NCBI RefSeq assembly: GCF_023065955.2
Contig: NW_026623100.1
Span: 73,490,727-73,554,726, forward strand
Length of the DNA: 64,000 bases
Origin: Ursus arctos
Taxonomy: Eukaryota; Chordata; Mammalia; Carnivora; Ursidae
Direction: 5' to 3'
Shown: one piece after another, positions 12,236-23,574 of the stretch
Numbering within the stretch: position 1 is the stretch's first letter
Layout: each line of letters begins with the position of its first letter
Made by a program: the position numbers and the translations under genes
Notes under the pieces: generated by a model
The model's database searches: none
The model's input: the letters and a program-made list of their open reading frames with translations, nothing else
Told to the model about the DNA's origin: nothing

Positions 12236-12374
12236 TCTCTAAAGTGGGCCCCAGAAAAGCCTGAGGCCTTTACAACTAAGACCTTTCAGGCGTAGATTTG
12301 TGGTCTTTTGCTGTTTTTGCTTTGTTTTATTTGCATTTTTCTAAACAGCAATATATAAAGAAATCACTTTCCTA

Positions 12375-12560
12375 TACCTCATTTCCTATATTTCATTTGA
12401 ACCTCACAACAATCTTGTAGCATATGTGTGATTAACTCTATTTACAGGTAAGGAAAGGGACTTCCAAGGCACTAAACTAATTCCTCAGCTTCCCAGGGTC
12501 TGTTAGAAGTAGCACCAGATTTTGAACCCTGGACCCTGACTCCTTTTCTGTGCCAGGCTC
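12375..12560 (-). repeat. MIR SINE, reverse
   Basis: 'gaacctcacaacaatcttgt', 'tctatttacaggtaaggaaa' and 'gattttgaaccctggaccct' are the antisense MIR core in order. Confidence 0.8.
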
Positions 12561-13061
12561 CCTCCTTTCTTTATGTGGAAATCCCTTCTGGATGAAAGTA
12601 ACTCTGGAAGGTGAATGTTCCCATGCTTCTTCTCTTACAACATGACAAAATACAGTTCCTTTCTGCTGTCCCAGCGGCCTTGGAGTCAGGGTCACCATGG
12701 GCTGGGGCTAGGAGCTGAACCCAATGCAGCCAGGATCTGCAGCTGTTCATGGCTGGCATCTGACCTGACTGGTCATAGTTCACACCCTGGGTACTCAGGG
12801 CTAAGGGATTGCATCCATCTCTTCAGGCTGGGGAAGCAAGTGGAGACCCAGGCAGGAGGAGGAAGGGCTCTGCCTTCCTAGGCCAGTGGGAAGGATGTGG
12901 CCTGACTGGGGTCCTCAACATGGTGTTCCCGGTCTTTATGCCCCAGCTGCCTCAGCTCTCCACCACCATCCCACACTCTCCTTTTTTGCCACACTAAGCT
13001 GAACACATTATGAGTGATTTACACCACAGCCCTGGAGACCGGAAGTGTGGCATGACACTCA
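12561..13061. other. Unique sequence, no gene recognised
   Basis: Moderately GC-rich. Several overlapping short frames on both strands, with no exon evidence. Confidence 0.4.
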
Positions 13062-13186
13062 TTGACTAAAGTCAAGGTGTATTCCTTCTACCGAGTCCCT
13101 TCTGCCACGTAAAGATAACATATTCACAGGTTTTGGAGATCAGGACATGGTCATCTTTGGGGAAAAGATTATTCAGCCCATCACGA
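13062..13186 (-). mobile_element. MLT1-type MaLR LTR fragment, reverse
   Basis: 'ccttctgccacgtaaagata', 'cacaggttttggagatcagg' and 'tttggggaaaagattattca' are the antisense of the first ~125 bases of an MLT1 LTR. Confidence 0.75.
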
Positions 13187-14649
13187 AGGGTCAGAGGTCA
13201 ATGTGATACATAATCCGGAGCTCAGAAGAGAATATAGGTCAGAGATATGCTCTGGAAGTTGTGGATTTTGACAAAACAACAGAAGCCATGTGGGTAAGCA
13301 AGACATTCTAGAAGGAGAATGTAGAGTAAGGAAGTGAAAGAAATGCCCACTAAGCACTGTGGTCCTCTAAAGCCACAGAAGCACATAAAGGAAGAGGGGC
13401 CAGCCAGGTGGGCAGGGTCGTTGAGCTGGGTTTCTAGTTCTCAGACTTCTCAGGGGCTGCTTTCTACTCATGGCCCTGACGTCCCCGTGGCCAAGCTCCT
13501 GGCTCCTCCTACTGCTGAAAGAGAGCTCTGCCAGGGACCCCACCGCAATTCTGCCTGGCTTGTCTTTCTCCCCAGTCTAGACTTCCCAGCCCATCTCCTG
13601 CCTTAGCTTGTCTTTCTCCCTAGTCTAGACTTCTGTCTAGACTGCCAGGCCCAGCCATAGGACAACAAGCTTAAACATACCTCCTGTTCTGAACCCCTAG
13701 GTTCTTCAGCCCCTGCGTGAGTGCTGAGCTGCTCCAGCTGAGATTTTCCAGATTTTCTACTGGTTTTAGAATCCTAGGTCTCACATTAACACTGAAGTCT
13801 TTAGAAAAACAGTCATGAACCTGGGGACACCTGGGACTACCCTGTCAGCCCTGGAAATACCAGAATTTAAAGTAAGGGCCTCTTAGGGTTTTAGAGATGC
13901 AAGTTTATCAAAGAAAATCCTGCTTCTCACTGTGGGGAGTAATGCTGGGAAACCTCTTGCCCAAGAGGTGACCCCCGTCAGAAAATGTCAATAATTTCAA
14001 GAGTTGTAGATACCTCCCCAGATGATAGGCTGCTGAGGATCCATGAGGCAATATTTGCAGATTAGGGATAGTCCTCATCTTTAAGAGGAAGCCTGGTAAG
14101 CAAACTGCTTGTTCATCCATGGGCAAGGAGATCAGTACAGAAACTGAGAGTAAGCTTCTAGAAGATTGTACAATAATTGCTATGGTCATGATATCAAAGT
14201 ACATGATCATTTTCCCAATAATGCATTCTTACTGCATTTTATCCAAGTATCAGTTCACAACAGAGGTTTGAAAAATCTGGTCCTTCCTCACGGATGGTTT
14301 GAGAAGCACAGGTCAAGAGAGCTACAAGGTCCACCCCTCAGTTTTCTGTCTTGGAAGTCCCTTCTGTGTCAGAGGGAACACAAAAGTCATTTGTCCTCTG
14401 TGTCCAAGGATGGGGAGGGGTAGGAAGAGTCAAGCAAGGATTCTGCTAGCTTTATAATCCAAACCCTACAGTTCACTTGGTTGAAGTCCGGCTTTGGATT
14501 CATGGCAAATGGTAGCCTTCACTGCTCACTACGAGCCTTTTTTTTTTTTTCCCCTAGCAGGGAGGAGAAGGTAAATGCACCCTTCCGTAGAGTGGGAAGG
14601 AGGGACCAGTCATTGTTACTACTATTTATTGAGTGGCAGGGCCAGAATT
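13187..14649. other. Mostly unique sequence
   Basis: No gene recognised. Contains the local duplication at 13559-13633, a T run at about 14540-14550, and a weak MIR-like piece near 14620-14660. Confidence 0.4.
13559..13633. repeat. 27-bp direct repeat, 48-bp spacing
   Basis: 'cttgtctttctcccca…ctagacttc' at 13559-13585 recurs at 13607-13633 with one difference (c to t), followed by a further partial 'gtctagac'. Local duplication. Confidence 0.85.
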
Positions 14650-15040
14650 TGAATCCTTCCTGTCTGTGGGTCTTTACACACGTCACCCCTGAAGGCAAGC
14701 CTTCCTCAACTATCTCCTGTCAGTGCAATGACGTTTGTACTTCTTTTAAGTGAAGCTCGTGTATTCCTCCAGGTGCCTCTCCTGCTTCTCCCCCTCCACG
14801 CATTCAAGTTCTTTATTGCTCCCTGTGCTTCTCCTGCATAGCAATGATAACAGAGCTAACTGTTCAATTAGTTGTTTAATTTCCATCTTTCCTAAATTTT
14901 TGAGATTCCCAGGGGCAAAGACCTAACCTACACTCTTCACTCTTATGTCCTCATCGCCTAGCACAGTACACAGTAGGTTTTCAACACACAGTACACAGTA
15001 GGTTTTCAACACACAGCAGAGGAATGGGTGATTAAATAAA
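14650..15040 (+). mobile_element. L2 LINE 3' end
   Basis: 'gaaggcaagccttcctcaac', 'aggggcaaagacctaaccta' and 'gtcctcatcgcctagcacag' follow the L2 3' UTR and end in 'ggaatgggtgattaaataaa'. A 25-bp exact tandem duplication (14962-14986 and 14987-15011) lies in the conserved tail. Confidence 0.75.
14962..15011. repeat. 25-bp exact tandem duplication
   Basis: The unit beginning 'cacagtacacagtaggtttt' at 14962 is repeated head to tail from 14987, inside the L2 tail. Confidence 0.92.

Positions 15041-15074
<34 letters not shown>
15041..15074. repeat. (TGGC)n microsatellite
   Basis: Eight and a half uninterrupted TGGC units directly after the L2 A-rich end, followed by degenerate 'gacagacagatggactgatg'. 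It probably arose from the L2 tail. Likely polymorphic. Confidence 0.95.
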
Positions 15075-15075
<1 letters not shown>

Positions 15076-15339
15076 ACAGACAGATGGACTGATGGACAGA
15101 TTTATAACAGCTTCTTTCCTATAACTGGAAAAATGGTCTATTCTTCCACTTTTCTGTCTCCGTCACCCATTAATCCTGGCTTTGCCAGCACTGAAAGAAA
15201 ATAGTCAACAGGTGAATGATGCTAATTCCCCGCGAGCAGAGCCTTACCTAACCCCTTATACGGTGCTAACACGGGAAACCTCAGATGGGTCCCCCACCCC
15301 TTGCCCTGTGCTTTCCCCACTGGAGTGGTTCCTGGGGGG

Positions 15340-15950
15340 TGAGCATCAGTCATAATCATCTGCTATCATAAAGTAAATTTGCAAACCTTTGTAATGTACC
15401 ATTCCAACTTCCTTTGAAAAACATATACCCAGATAGTCTTTAAATCCTGAACAATGTTTTGTTTCATTCTGCAGATATTTAAGAACTGTGCAGCAGGAAT
15501 TGTTAATAATAGAAGGAAGAGAGTGGCCTCTTGTGTAAACCCCGGAGCCCTGTGCTTGTGCGTGCATGCATTTACCGCCATTAATGATAATACGAGTGAG
15601 GTGCATAATGGGTGTTCCTGTAAACCTATCCAGAGGATAATATAGCCCTTAATTTAAAATAGCTGATAAAGTGTGAATAAAGGCCTCTCGTCTTTACCAC
15701 TTCTCATTTCTATTAAGGAAGGAATCACATAACATTTTAGGGCTCTAAACAAATTAACTGTGTATATGGATTTTGAGGGCATATGCTTTGTGCGTAATAG
15801 GTGATTCCTGAATCTACATTCAGAAGAGGCTGGAAGCTCAGGGGCTTGGAACTCTGACCATGACTGAACTTCAAGGTGCTGGCTCTGATTGGAGGGCGCT
15901 GTCTGCTTTCCTCTTGGCAAGGGAGAGGAGTGGCTAAGTCAGCTGGAGGA
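15340..15950. other. Candidate conserved non-coding element
   Basis: Repeat-free block with homeodomain-type cores, for example ATTAATGATAAT at 15580-15591 and 'cccttaatttaaaatagc' near 15647. It also has a GC/AT mosaic that is not protein-like, despite two short overlapping frames. That it is an enhancer is inference from texture alone. Confidence 0.35.
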
Positions 15951-16452
15951 CGGAAGGGCTGAGGACTAAGGCAAACAAGAGCTAGAGAAAAGAGATTAAA
16001 TCCTTTGAAAGACTTTAAGTGTCTATCTCATTGCCTTAAAAACCTGGCCGCACGCGGGGCAACCCTGAAACATGCTCAGAGAGGTGACTCTGCAGTCTAG
16101 CATGCTTCTCAGAGATCCTTGGTATAAAAGTCTGAGTATGTTTAGGAAGCAGAAAGGAGCAAAAAGGGAGAACAAAGAGATTTTGATTTAAGCTAAACAT
16201 CTAAAGAATATACATTCCACAAGCTATATCATTTTTTATTTATTATTCACCTAGTTGTTGATGTTTACCAAAGCCTTCTGGCTAATGTCGACATTAGCTG
16301 ATGTGTGGTCCTTAGCTGTGACATATGTAATTAACAAACAAGATAAATATACGCTTTACCATTCTAATATAAATGGCGTAGTTAAGTATTTTTCCTTACA
16401 TCCCTTCCTTAGAGAGATAGTCACAATCAGAAAAAAAAAAAAAGATAATTAA
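15951..16452. other. Unique sequence
   Basis: No gene or named repeat seen. Ends in a 14-A run at about 16430-16443. Confidence 0.4.
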
Positions 16453-16465
16453 AACAACAAACTGA

Positions 16466-16677
16466 GGGGCGTCTGGGTGGCACAGCGGTTAAGCGTCTGC
16501 CTTCGGCTCCGGGCGTGATCCCGGCGTTGTGGGATCGAGCCCCACATCAGGCTCCTCCACTATGAGCCTGCTTCTTCCTCTCCCACTCCCCCTGCTTGTG
16601 TTCCCTCTCTCACTGGCTGTCTCTATCTCTGTCGAATAAATAAATAAAATCTTTGAAAAAAAAACAACAACAACAAC
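16466..16677 (+). repeat. SINEC, young bear-type subtype
   Basis: Full length from 'ggggcgtctgggtggcacag' to 'gtcgaataaataaataaaat' plus an A-rich tail. Flanked by a perfect 13-bp target-site duplication, aacaacaaactga, at 16453-16465 and 16678-16690. The tail merges with a (CAA)n stretch. Confidence 0.97.
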
Positions 16678-16690
16678 AACAACAAACTGA

Positions 16691-17329
16691 TACATTTCCA
16701 GAATACAACAAAAGAAACAATTTCCATAAAAGCCACTAATTCAAAATGAAAGAAATTATTTGATATGAACACTTAATAAGCGTTCAATGAAGATGTGTTC
16801 AATTAAGTGGAATGGAGTTGAAAATTCAAAGAAATCACTCATATTCAATTCAAAGTAGCGCTTTTCAAAGGTCAGGAAGTTGGAAGCTACTCTTTTATTC
16901 ACAATTCCCATGTAGTTTCGGGGAAAATGTGTTTGTCTTCTGTGATTTCTTCTTCTCCCCTCTGTAGTTAGATGAAGGTTATATAATCTCCTTAAGACAG
17001 TCTCTTTTGATTTTTTTTAAATTACATGAGCAATATAAAGCAGATAGGCCTATTTCAAGAGCAGAAATTAAAACAAAACAAAACAAAACAAAACAAAACA
17101 AAATGACAACAACAGCAACAACAGCAAAACCAAAAAGCAACACACAGAAACTTTGCATTGCCAGCAGGGCCAGGAGTCCCAGAGCCAGCTGCGGGGAGAG
17201 CAGGCCCCACCACCACTCAATGGCAGAATTGTATCATTTTTGCCATATTCAGTGATTTCACATCTGTGACTTTTCCTTCTCCCCCCCTCCCCATCCCAAA
17301 TCCCTAACCCATATAATTTTTTTCTGTTG
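16691..17329. other. Unique sequence with an (AAAAC)n tract
   Basis: No gene seen. 17069-17103 is an (AAAAC)n microsatellite followed by CAA/CAG-rich sequence. The 157-codon minus frame (17068-17541) reads this tract as poly-Phe/Leu and is not credible. Confidence 0.45.
17069..17103. repeat. (AAAAC)n microsatellite
   Basis: About seven uninterrupted 5-bp units. No SINE body is attached, so it may be the orphan tail of a lost retroposon or de novo. Confidence 0.95.
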
Positions 17330-17960
17330 ACATTCCAGATGTTCCCTGGATACTTCTTGATTTTAGGGCAAACGTAGTAAATCTGGAGTATTTCCAGCTT
17401 GAAGGTGACTCGCTCGCTGCCCCTGCTGCATAACATGATGCTTTGCTCCTCGTAGCTTAGGTGAGACAATATGTGACCCCAAGGCACGTCTGTAAAAATG
17501 CCCACGGAGCAAGAAGGAGACTCATAAGACTGCTTTTTCAAAGTGCAATAAAACGCCCAAATCTACCAAGAGCTAGTGGGCCCTAGCACATGACAATTAA
17601 ACATTAACAGGCCCCAGGGCCCTGGGAGCAGGGCCCTGCAACCCTTTGAAGCCCTGTTTGCCAATTAAACACCGGCTGACATGAGCGTCAAGGTGGCAGG
17701 GATCCAAAGCAGAGATAGGAACGTCAACCACTTCAGGGGCATTCATTAGCTCCCCAGACATTCCTGGCGTGGCCTGTCTCTTGACTATTGCCAAATCCAC
17801 ACCCTGCTCGGGAACTCAGGGGCTCTGAGAAAGTTTACTCAGATAAGCTTATTATGGAAATAGCACTTTGTCACCGGTTACGACTCACTCCTTGTTCAAT
17901 TATCTTTTATCTGTTTAGAGTATTTGCCAGCTCTCTCAAGGTTCCCCAGGATGAAGCCCT
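17330..17960. other. Candidate conserved non-coding element
   Basis: Repeat-free, with two CAATTAAAC sites (about 17594 and 17663), an ATTAACAGG site, a GC-rich palindrome-like 'ggccccagggccctgg' at about 17610, and TTATCTTTTATCTG (about 17899). Texture resembles vertebrate developmental enhancers. Function is inference. Confidence 0.35.
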
Positions 17961-18079
17961 TGGATTGAAAGCCCTCACTGGGGCTGCGGTGGGGGAAGGT
18001 GAGTTACCACTCTGTGCTTGCCTTTCTGGTCCAAGAATGCCGGGCTCTCTCCAGAACTTCGGAAACTGCTAAGAGAGTC

Positions 18080-18445
18080 CAGTTGACCCTTGAACACGCA
18101 AGTTCGATCTACACGGGTCCACTTATACGTGAATGCTTCTTTTTCTTTTTCTTTTTTTTTTTTTGATAAATACAGTCCAGCGCTGTAAATGTATTTTCTC
18201 TTAGGATTTGCTTAATGACATTTTCTTTTCTCTGGTTTACTTTATGGTAAGTCTCTAACACATATAACATACAAAATACTTGTTAATCAACTATTCATGT
18301 TATCAGTAAGGCTTCCTGTCAACAATAGGCTATTAGTTGTTAAGCTTTTGGGGAGTCAAAGTTATCCATGAATTTTTGACTGTGCAGGAGGTCAGCGCCC
18401 CTCACTGAACCCCACACCCCCGCCCTGTTGTTCAAAGCTCAACTG
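18080..18445. mobile_element. TcMar-Tigger-type non-autonomous DNA transposon
   Basis: Bounded by inverted ends: 'cagttgacccttgaacac' at 18080 and 'gttgttcaaagctcaactg' ending at 18445, followed by TA, the Tc1/mariner target. The interior ('cgggtccacttatacgtgaa', 'gtaaggcttcctgtcaacaa') fits a MER/Tigger family element. Non-coding. Confidence 0.85.
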
Positions 18446-18463
18446 TACTAGAAAAAGATCTTG

Positions 18464-18588
18464 GAACTGTTGAATTACTATACTGAACACCTGAAACTAA
18501 TATAACACTGTATGTTAAATTAAAATGAACACTCAAAAAAAAAAAAAAGAAAAAGAAAAACTCAAATTAAAAAAAAGAAAAGAGAAGG
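18464..18588 (+). mobile_element. L1 3' end, severely 5'-truncated
   Basis: 'ttactatactgaacacctga' and 'ctaatataacactgtatgtt' are the terminal bases of a carnivore/laurasiatherian L1 3' UTR, followed by a broken A-rich tail. Target-site duplication aaaagatcttg at 18453-18463 and 18589-18599. Inserted 18 bases after the Tigger end. Confidence 0.85.
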
Positions 18589-18599
18589 AAAAGATCTTG

Positions 18600-18987
18600 T
18601 ATTTTCTGATCATGGGGAAAGTACCTTTCCTTGAGATAGAAACCTAGGCACTCTGTGGCCCCAAGGCCAGCAGAAATAGGAACGAAGTGCTATTCTGCTT
18701 CTAACAGTGAGCATTTATGGGGTGTCACCAGGGCTGCCAGGAATTGCACCCACTGCCTACCATCCTGCATAGATGTTCTCTCTCCTCACTCATCCACAGC
18801 TATGAAATCAACATGATTGGAATGTTTTATTGATGAGCCTTAGCCAAATTCCAGTACCACCACATTTCCTACTGAGTCCTCTAAGTCTACCACTATGGTG
18901 AGTTGTCACTTCTGTATTCTAACACCCTCAAACTTGGTGATTTCCTGACACTCATCTCAGATGTCAGGATACACGTTGCACTTTCAC
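18600..18987. other. Unique sequence
   Basis: No gene or named repeat seen. Confidence 0.4.
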
Positions 18988-19480
18988 TGCTATGGTAGTT
19001 TTTAAAAAACCCACAAATTCTTTGACACTCCTCCCATCAAGAGGTGGGGATTAATTCCCACGCTGATGGAGCGTGGCTTCCCAGGGTAGGTAATAATAAT
19101 AGTCATGGTAGCTACCTTCTTGCTCTTTCCCTTATATCGCTTGCCCAAGTAGAAGCCCCCTGCCATGTCACGAGGAGACAAGAAGCCTTGTGAAGAAATC
19201 CACATGGTGAGAAACTGAGGCTTCCTGTCAAAGGCCAGTGAAGAACAGAGGCCTTCTGTCGAAAGCCCTGTGACTGAGTTTAGACACAGACCCTATAGCC
19301 CCAGCTAAGCCTTGGGCTTGACTTGTCCCAGTCAGTGGCTGGACTATGACCTCATCTGATCCAGAACCCCTCAGCTGATCTGCTCCCAGATTCCAGATCT
19401 ACAGAAACCGTGAGATAATACATAATGTTTAAGCCACTATTTGAGATAATTAGCCATGCAGCCATAGATAACTAATATAC
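18988..19480 (+). mobile_element. MLT1-like MaLR LTR, diverged
   Basis: 'ctgctcccagattccagatc', 'aaaccgtgagataatacata', 'aagccactatttgagataat' and 'cagccatagataactaatat' give the 3' end of an MLT1-type LTR. The upstream part ('gagacaagaagccttgtgaa') is in order but diverged. Confidence 0.75.
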
Positions 19481-19499
19481 CTGCCTCAGCTCGTGCTGA

Positions 19500-19690
19500 T
19501 AAATGGCTAAAAAGATCCCAGAGCAGAGAGTCAGAGGACATGCATTCTACTATCTGCTTCACCATTTACAGGTTGCGTGACCTTGGAAAATGTACCTGTC
19601 TGCTCTGGACGTCAGATTCCCCCGGGAAAACTTGCCCACTTTCTCTTTCACAGTGGGTCTGAGAGTCAGATGAAATGTTTTGGGAAATCA
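19500..19690 (+). repeat. MIR SINE
   Basis: 'ggacatgcattctactatct' then 'caggttgcgtgaccttggaa' are the MIR core. The 3' part is weakly preserved. Confidence 0.6.
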
Positions 19691-21529
19691 AAAGTTTTCT
19701 GATATCGTAACTATCTTTTTGTCATCCAGAATTTTAGCAGCTCAAAGCAGTCTACCCATCTCTTCTCCCCAAACCACACACCACGTACACATGAGGCCGT
19801 GACGGCGTCCCCTTTCCTTCACTGGATGTCTTGTCTTCTTCATGCCCGGGAGCACCAATCAGTGCCGTGTTCAAAGCAAAGATACCTGGGAATGTACCAC
19901 ATTGGCTCCAACTGGGAAAACTGCTGTCACCAGACTGTCAGAGAAGAGAGAACCACACAGTTCCCTTGAAGAGGGAGAAGAGGCAGAAACATCACGTGGA
20001 TTTCCGGCAAGTTGGCAGTGATCATTGAAATGAAGGCAAAAGCTGACTGATCTCTTAACTCTGATGGTTTCTTTAGCTTGTTGGAGATGAGCTGTTTTCA
20101 TTTTGTCAACTCTGCATCATCTAAAGTGAAAACCCATCCCACCTTCAGCCAGAAAGTCAGTTAACTGGAGACACATTAGCACCCAATCTATGCACTCAAG
20201 AGGCACACAAGGCATGCATAGCAAAGGTTCCAAGGAGTGCCCCAGGCTGAGGGTACTATCAGCCCAGTTTCCACCCTCTTCTGTGGATCGAGCTCCCCCC
20301 ATGCCTTCAAGCTCCAGCCAAATTAATCATTCCTTCTCCAAGGAGGCATCCTCACTTTTGCTCCTCCTTAGAATGTCTTCTCTTACGCTAATTATGCAAA
20401 ACAAATCTATGCACATAGTATACTCAGTTAGTTGCCTACAGCACCATGTCATTCTGGTCCTTCTTTCTAAAGGAACCTAAATTATTTTAAAAAGTCACCC
20501 CCTCCCAAGTCCATCTCACCCCAGGTCTAAGAATAAATCCTAATCGGTACAAGCCAATGAGGGTAATTTCCCTCCCATCGCCAGAGGGAGGCTTAGTATT
20601 GGGCATGTGGTGCCATTCTGGCCAATGACCTATAAGGAAAAATCTGCTGGTGGAATTCTGGGAACATTCTTCTCCTTGTTCCTAAGAAGGGGGCAGAAAA
20701 AGAGAAGGTCTTGTTTTTCCTTTGGGTTTTTTGGTCCCCCCTGGATTTGACTCCTGGAACTGCTGTATCATCATGCTGCCATCAGCTCAGAGGAAGACCC
20801 AGCTGAGAGACACTGCAGAGAGGGAGAGCTGGAGGGAGCGCTGGTGCCAAAGGGCAATGAACTTGCTCTTAGGGTATCTTTATTATACAGAATAGTTGCT
20901 TTGCTCTCAGAGGAATTAGAGTCAGGACGTCCTGCTCCAGATGAAGGTTTGCCCCACCTCTTCCCAAATACTCTTCAAGGCTTCTCTCACCTTAGAGTTC
21001 TCGTGCCACTGCCTGGGCGGGTGCAGCATTGGTCATCACTGGACTCACAGCTCTGCGCCATTATCCCACTTTTAGAGCGTTATGCCCCACCCACCATCTC
21101 CACTGGCCACACTGAGAGTCTTAAAGAGAGTGTGCAGGTTACTGTCTGTGTTCCTTATACCAGCACCCATCCTGCAAGTGAATGGGTTCAATCAAGCCCA
21201 GAAGTTTCTATTAAACTATCCCCTAAGCCAATGGGTAAATGGGTACCTCCTGGCCTTACAGTTCTGTAACTTAGGAAGGCATATCGGTGATTCCTCACAC
21301 GATAAGTAATATTTGTTCCAAGACGTTGCCATCTGCACCTGTTCAGAGAAGTAGCTAGCAGTAGCTAGAGAAGTTGTTAGTAGCCAGCAGTTTAAAATCT
21401 TCTACCACAGATCAATCACCTCATTATAAATGGGTGAGTCCAGTAGACAAAGCCATTTGCTTTCTTTTCAAAGCCACCATTGGTTATTTTTTCTTAAATA
21501 TGTGAATTGGAAATTATAAAACCTACTTC
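19691..21529. other. Unique or very diverged sequence
   Basis: No gene recognised. 20525-20830 ('tggccaatgacctataagga', 'tggaattctgggaacattct') resembles the body of an old LTR, but I cannot name it. The 141-codon frame at 20844-21269 has no recognisable domain. 21345-21395 carries short 'agtagctag' repeats. Confidence 0.4.
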
Positions 21530-21625
21530 AACGTGGTGAGAATTGAACACAATAATGTATGCAAAACCCTAGCTCCGTGCATGGCATATAGTCAGAGATC
21601 AATGAATAGCAGGGGTTCTGTAGAA
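21530..21625 (+). repeat. MIR 3' fragment
   Basis: 'gtggtgagaattgaacacaa' and 'catggcatatagtcagagat' fit the MIR end ('tgtgaggattaaatgag… ctggcacatagtaagtg'). Confidence 0.6.
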
Positions 21626-22416
21626 TGGAAGGCACCTGAATAATACACGCTAGACCAAATCTAGCCAAATCAATTGAAAAGGAGAACCGGTTCAAAGGGA
21701 TTACTACTAAGCAATGAGCTATCCAGGCCTTTGCGAAGAACAGAGAGTAATTGTGCAGAGTGACCAAAGCCTTAATAGGAGACATGAAAGGCTGACATGG
21801 ATCATTGTCCTGATTCTTTACAGCTCTAAGTGGAGGTTTTATCCTGTTATGATCAGGTAATACAATAAAATGCCTGTAACTTGGAAAGCAAATTCTCTCT
21901 TCCACATTGGGGCCAGAATGGAAATATTTCATTGTTTTCCTATGGCTGAAAGCAATGACTTTCCCATGGCTGGTTTGTACTCTTCATTCTCCCAAATAGA
22001 AATTTTCCTTGAGCAAGGGAAGTCGAGGGAATAGCCTGAGTCAGATGAAACTCATCACTGTTAATCTTAAGTTAACATTTGCCCAATCTTTAAAGTTCCA
22101 AAAGAGTGAGAAGCCTCGGAAACTTCCCTTTTTCTGTCTAAATTAAAATTAGAAATCAGTGTTAGTATTGAAGTCGGTCCTATGACCAGTGTTCCCAACT
22201 TCCTTCCCGCTCCTCCACCAAAAGCAAGTTATGATGACCCAATTTTACACTAGAAAGAATTGTTTCTATGGATTTGGTTGAGAATGGCGTGCCAGAGACC
22301 AAGACTGGAGTTTAGGTTTGATTCCCACAAGATCTTGTCATCTCTCACAGAACGAACGCTTTAGTTTCAGGTTGAAAAAACTCCATGGGCAAAGGCGACC
22401 ATGGGTCACATTGGTC
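21626..22416. other. Unique sequence
   Basis: No gene or named repeat seen. The 134-codon minus frame at 21528-21932 is unsupported. Confidence 0.4.
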
Positions 22417-22432
22417 AAGAAGACTTGGACAA

Positions 22433-22635
22433 GGGGCGCCTGGGTGGCACAGCGGTTGGGCGTCTGCCTTCGGCTCAGGGCGTGATCCCAGCGTTATGGG
22501 ATCGAGCCCCACATCAGGCTCCTCCGCTAGGAGCCTGCTTCTTCCTCTCCCATTCCCCCTGCTTGTGTTCCCTCTCTCACTGGCTGTCTCTATCTCTGTC
22601 GAATAAATAAATAAAATCTTTAAAAAAAAAAAAAA
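22433..22635 (+). repeat. SINEC, young bear-type subtype
   Basis: Complete element with 'ggcgcctgggtggcacagcg' head, 'gtcgaataaataaataaaat' end and a long A tail. Perfect 13-bp target-site duplication aagaagacttgga at 22417-22429 and 22636-22648. Confidence 0.97.
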
Positions 22636-22648
22636 AAGAAGACTTGGA

Positions 22649-23574
22649 AAAGAGTGTAGAGGCTCGCATAACCCTTGACCGTGGTTCTTCACAGACTCTA
22701 CACAACATGTCTCAGGGTTCCCGACCACACATTCTCAGGGAAGCCTTGTGAATTAAACTGTTGTTGCTCTGATCTACATTTTCCCTTCACACGGCCAGTG
22801 TGACATTTATTGTTTAATCACCAAGTTTAATGAATTTAGAAATGGTAGGTCTCATAAGAAATGGAAACAAAATTAGAAACATTCTGAAATATTCATAAAC
22901 TTTAGATGTTTCTCTTTAGCTATATTACTCTGAATGTTTTACGGCAGTGAATTAGTCACTGCAGGCTGAGAGAGAAGAGAGAAAATATGTTAGTGTTTCT
23001 TCCCATTGAGTAATATTTAAATACACAGAAGATCCTTAAATATGTGTGTATGCCAGCATACTTCTGAATCAGTTGTGCAAGGGACCACTTAAAAAAATCT
23101 AAAGAATAAAAAACTATTAAGAACATACTGGACAAAAATATTTGGGGGCCCCGTGGAGATAAAGTATGTATTCAATTTATAGACTCGTCACACTTTATAA
23201 CCAAATTGGGTAATACCGACAGCTGAGAAGGAATATTACCAAACCCTTCTATTATGGTGTTTCTTACCTTCTATTCACAAAGAAAAGTGTTGGGGTAAGG
23301 CTTAAATTTTATTACTGATAACGGTTCATGAAGGAGTTTGATGAGTTTCAGTCTCTAGTGCACAATTCAAAACTTAGAAAATTCACGAATATTTTGTTCT
23401 TACTGTGATAATTTCGATCAACCGCCACGGCTCAAAACAAGACTCCTATGGGAGTCTTTCCTAAAGCCATAATGTTAAATCCAACCCCATTTGTTACATA
23501 CACCGCTCCTTCTCCATGGGGTTGTGATGGTACTTTTATTATATGCTGCCATCTGCTTCGAGGTGAGAGCTTCT
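22649..23574. other. Unique AT-rich sequence
   Basis: No gene or named repeat seen in about 900 bases. Texture is compatible with non-coding conserved sequence, but no specific evidence. Confidence 0.35.

Noticed and set aside
17068..17541. 157-codon minus-strand frame ending in hydrophobic repeats
   Set aside because: The Phe/Leu/Val run is the antisense of the (AAAAC)n and CAA/CAG-rich tract, not a membrane segment.
22345..22728. 127-codon minus frame, and similar frames at 16489, 49588, 54762, 54859 and 58483
   Set aside because: All share the same peptide because they are antisense translations of SINEC copies (…STEIETASERGNTS…).
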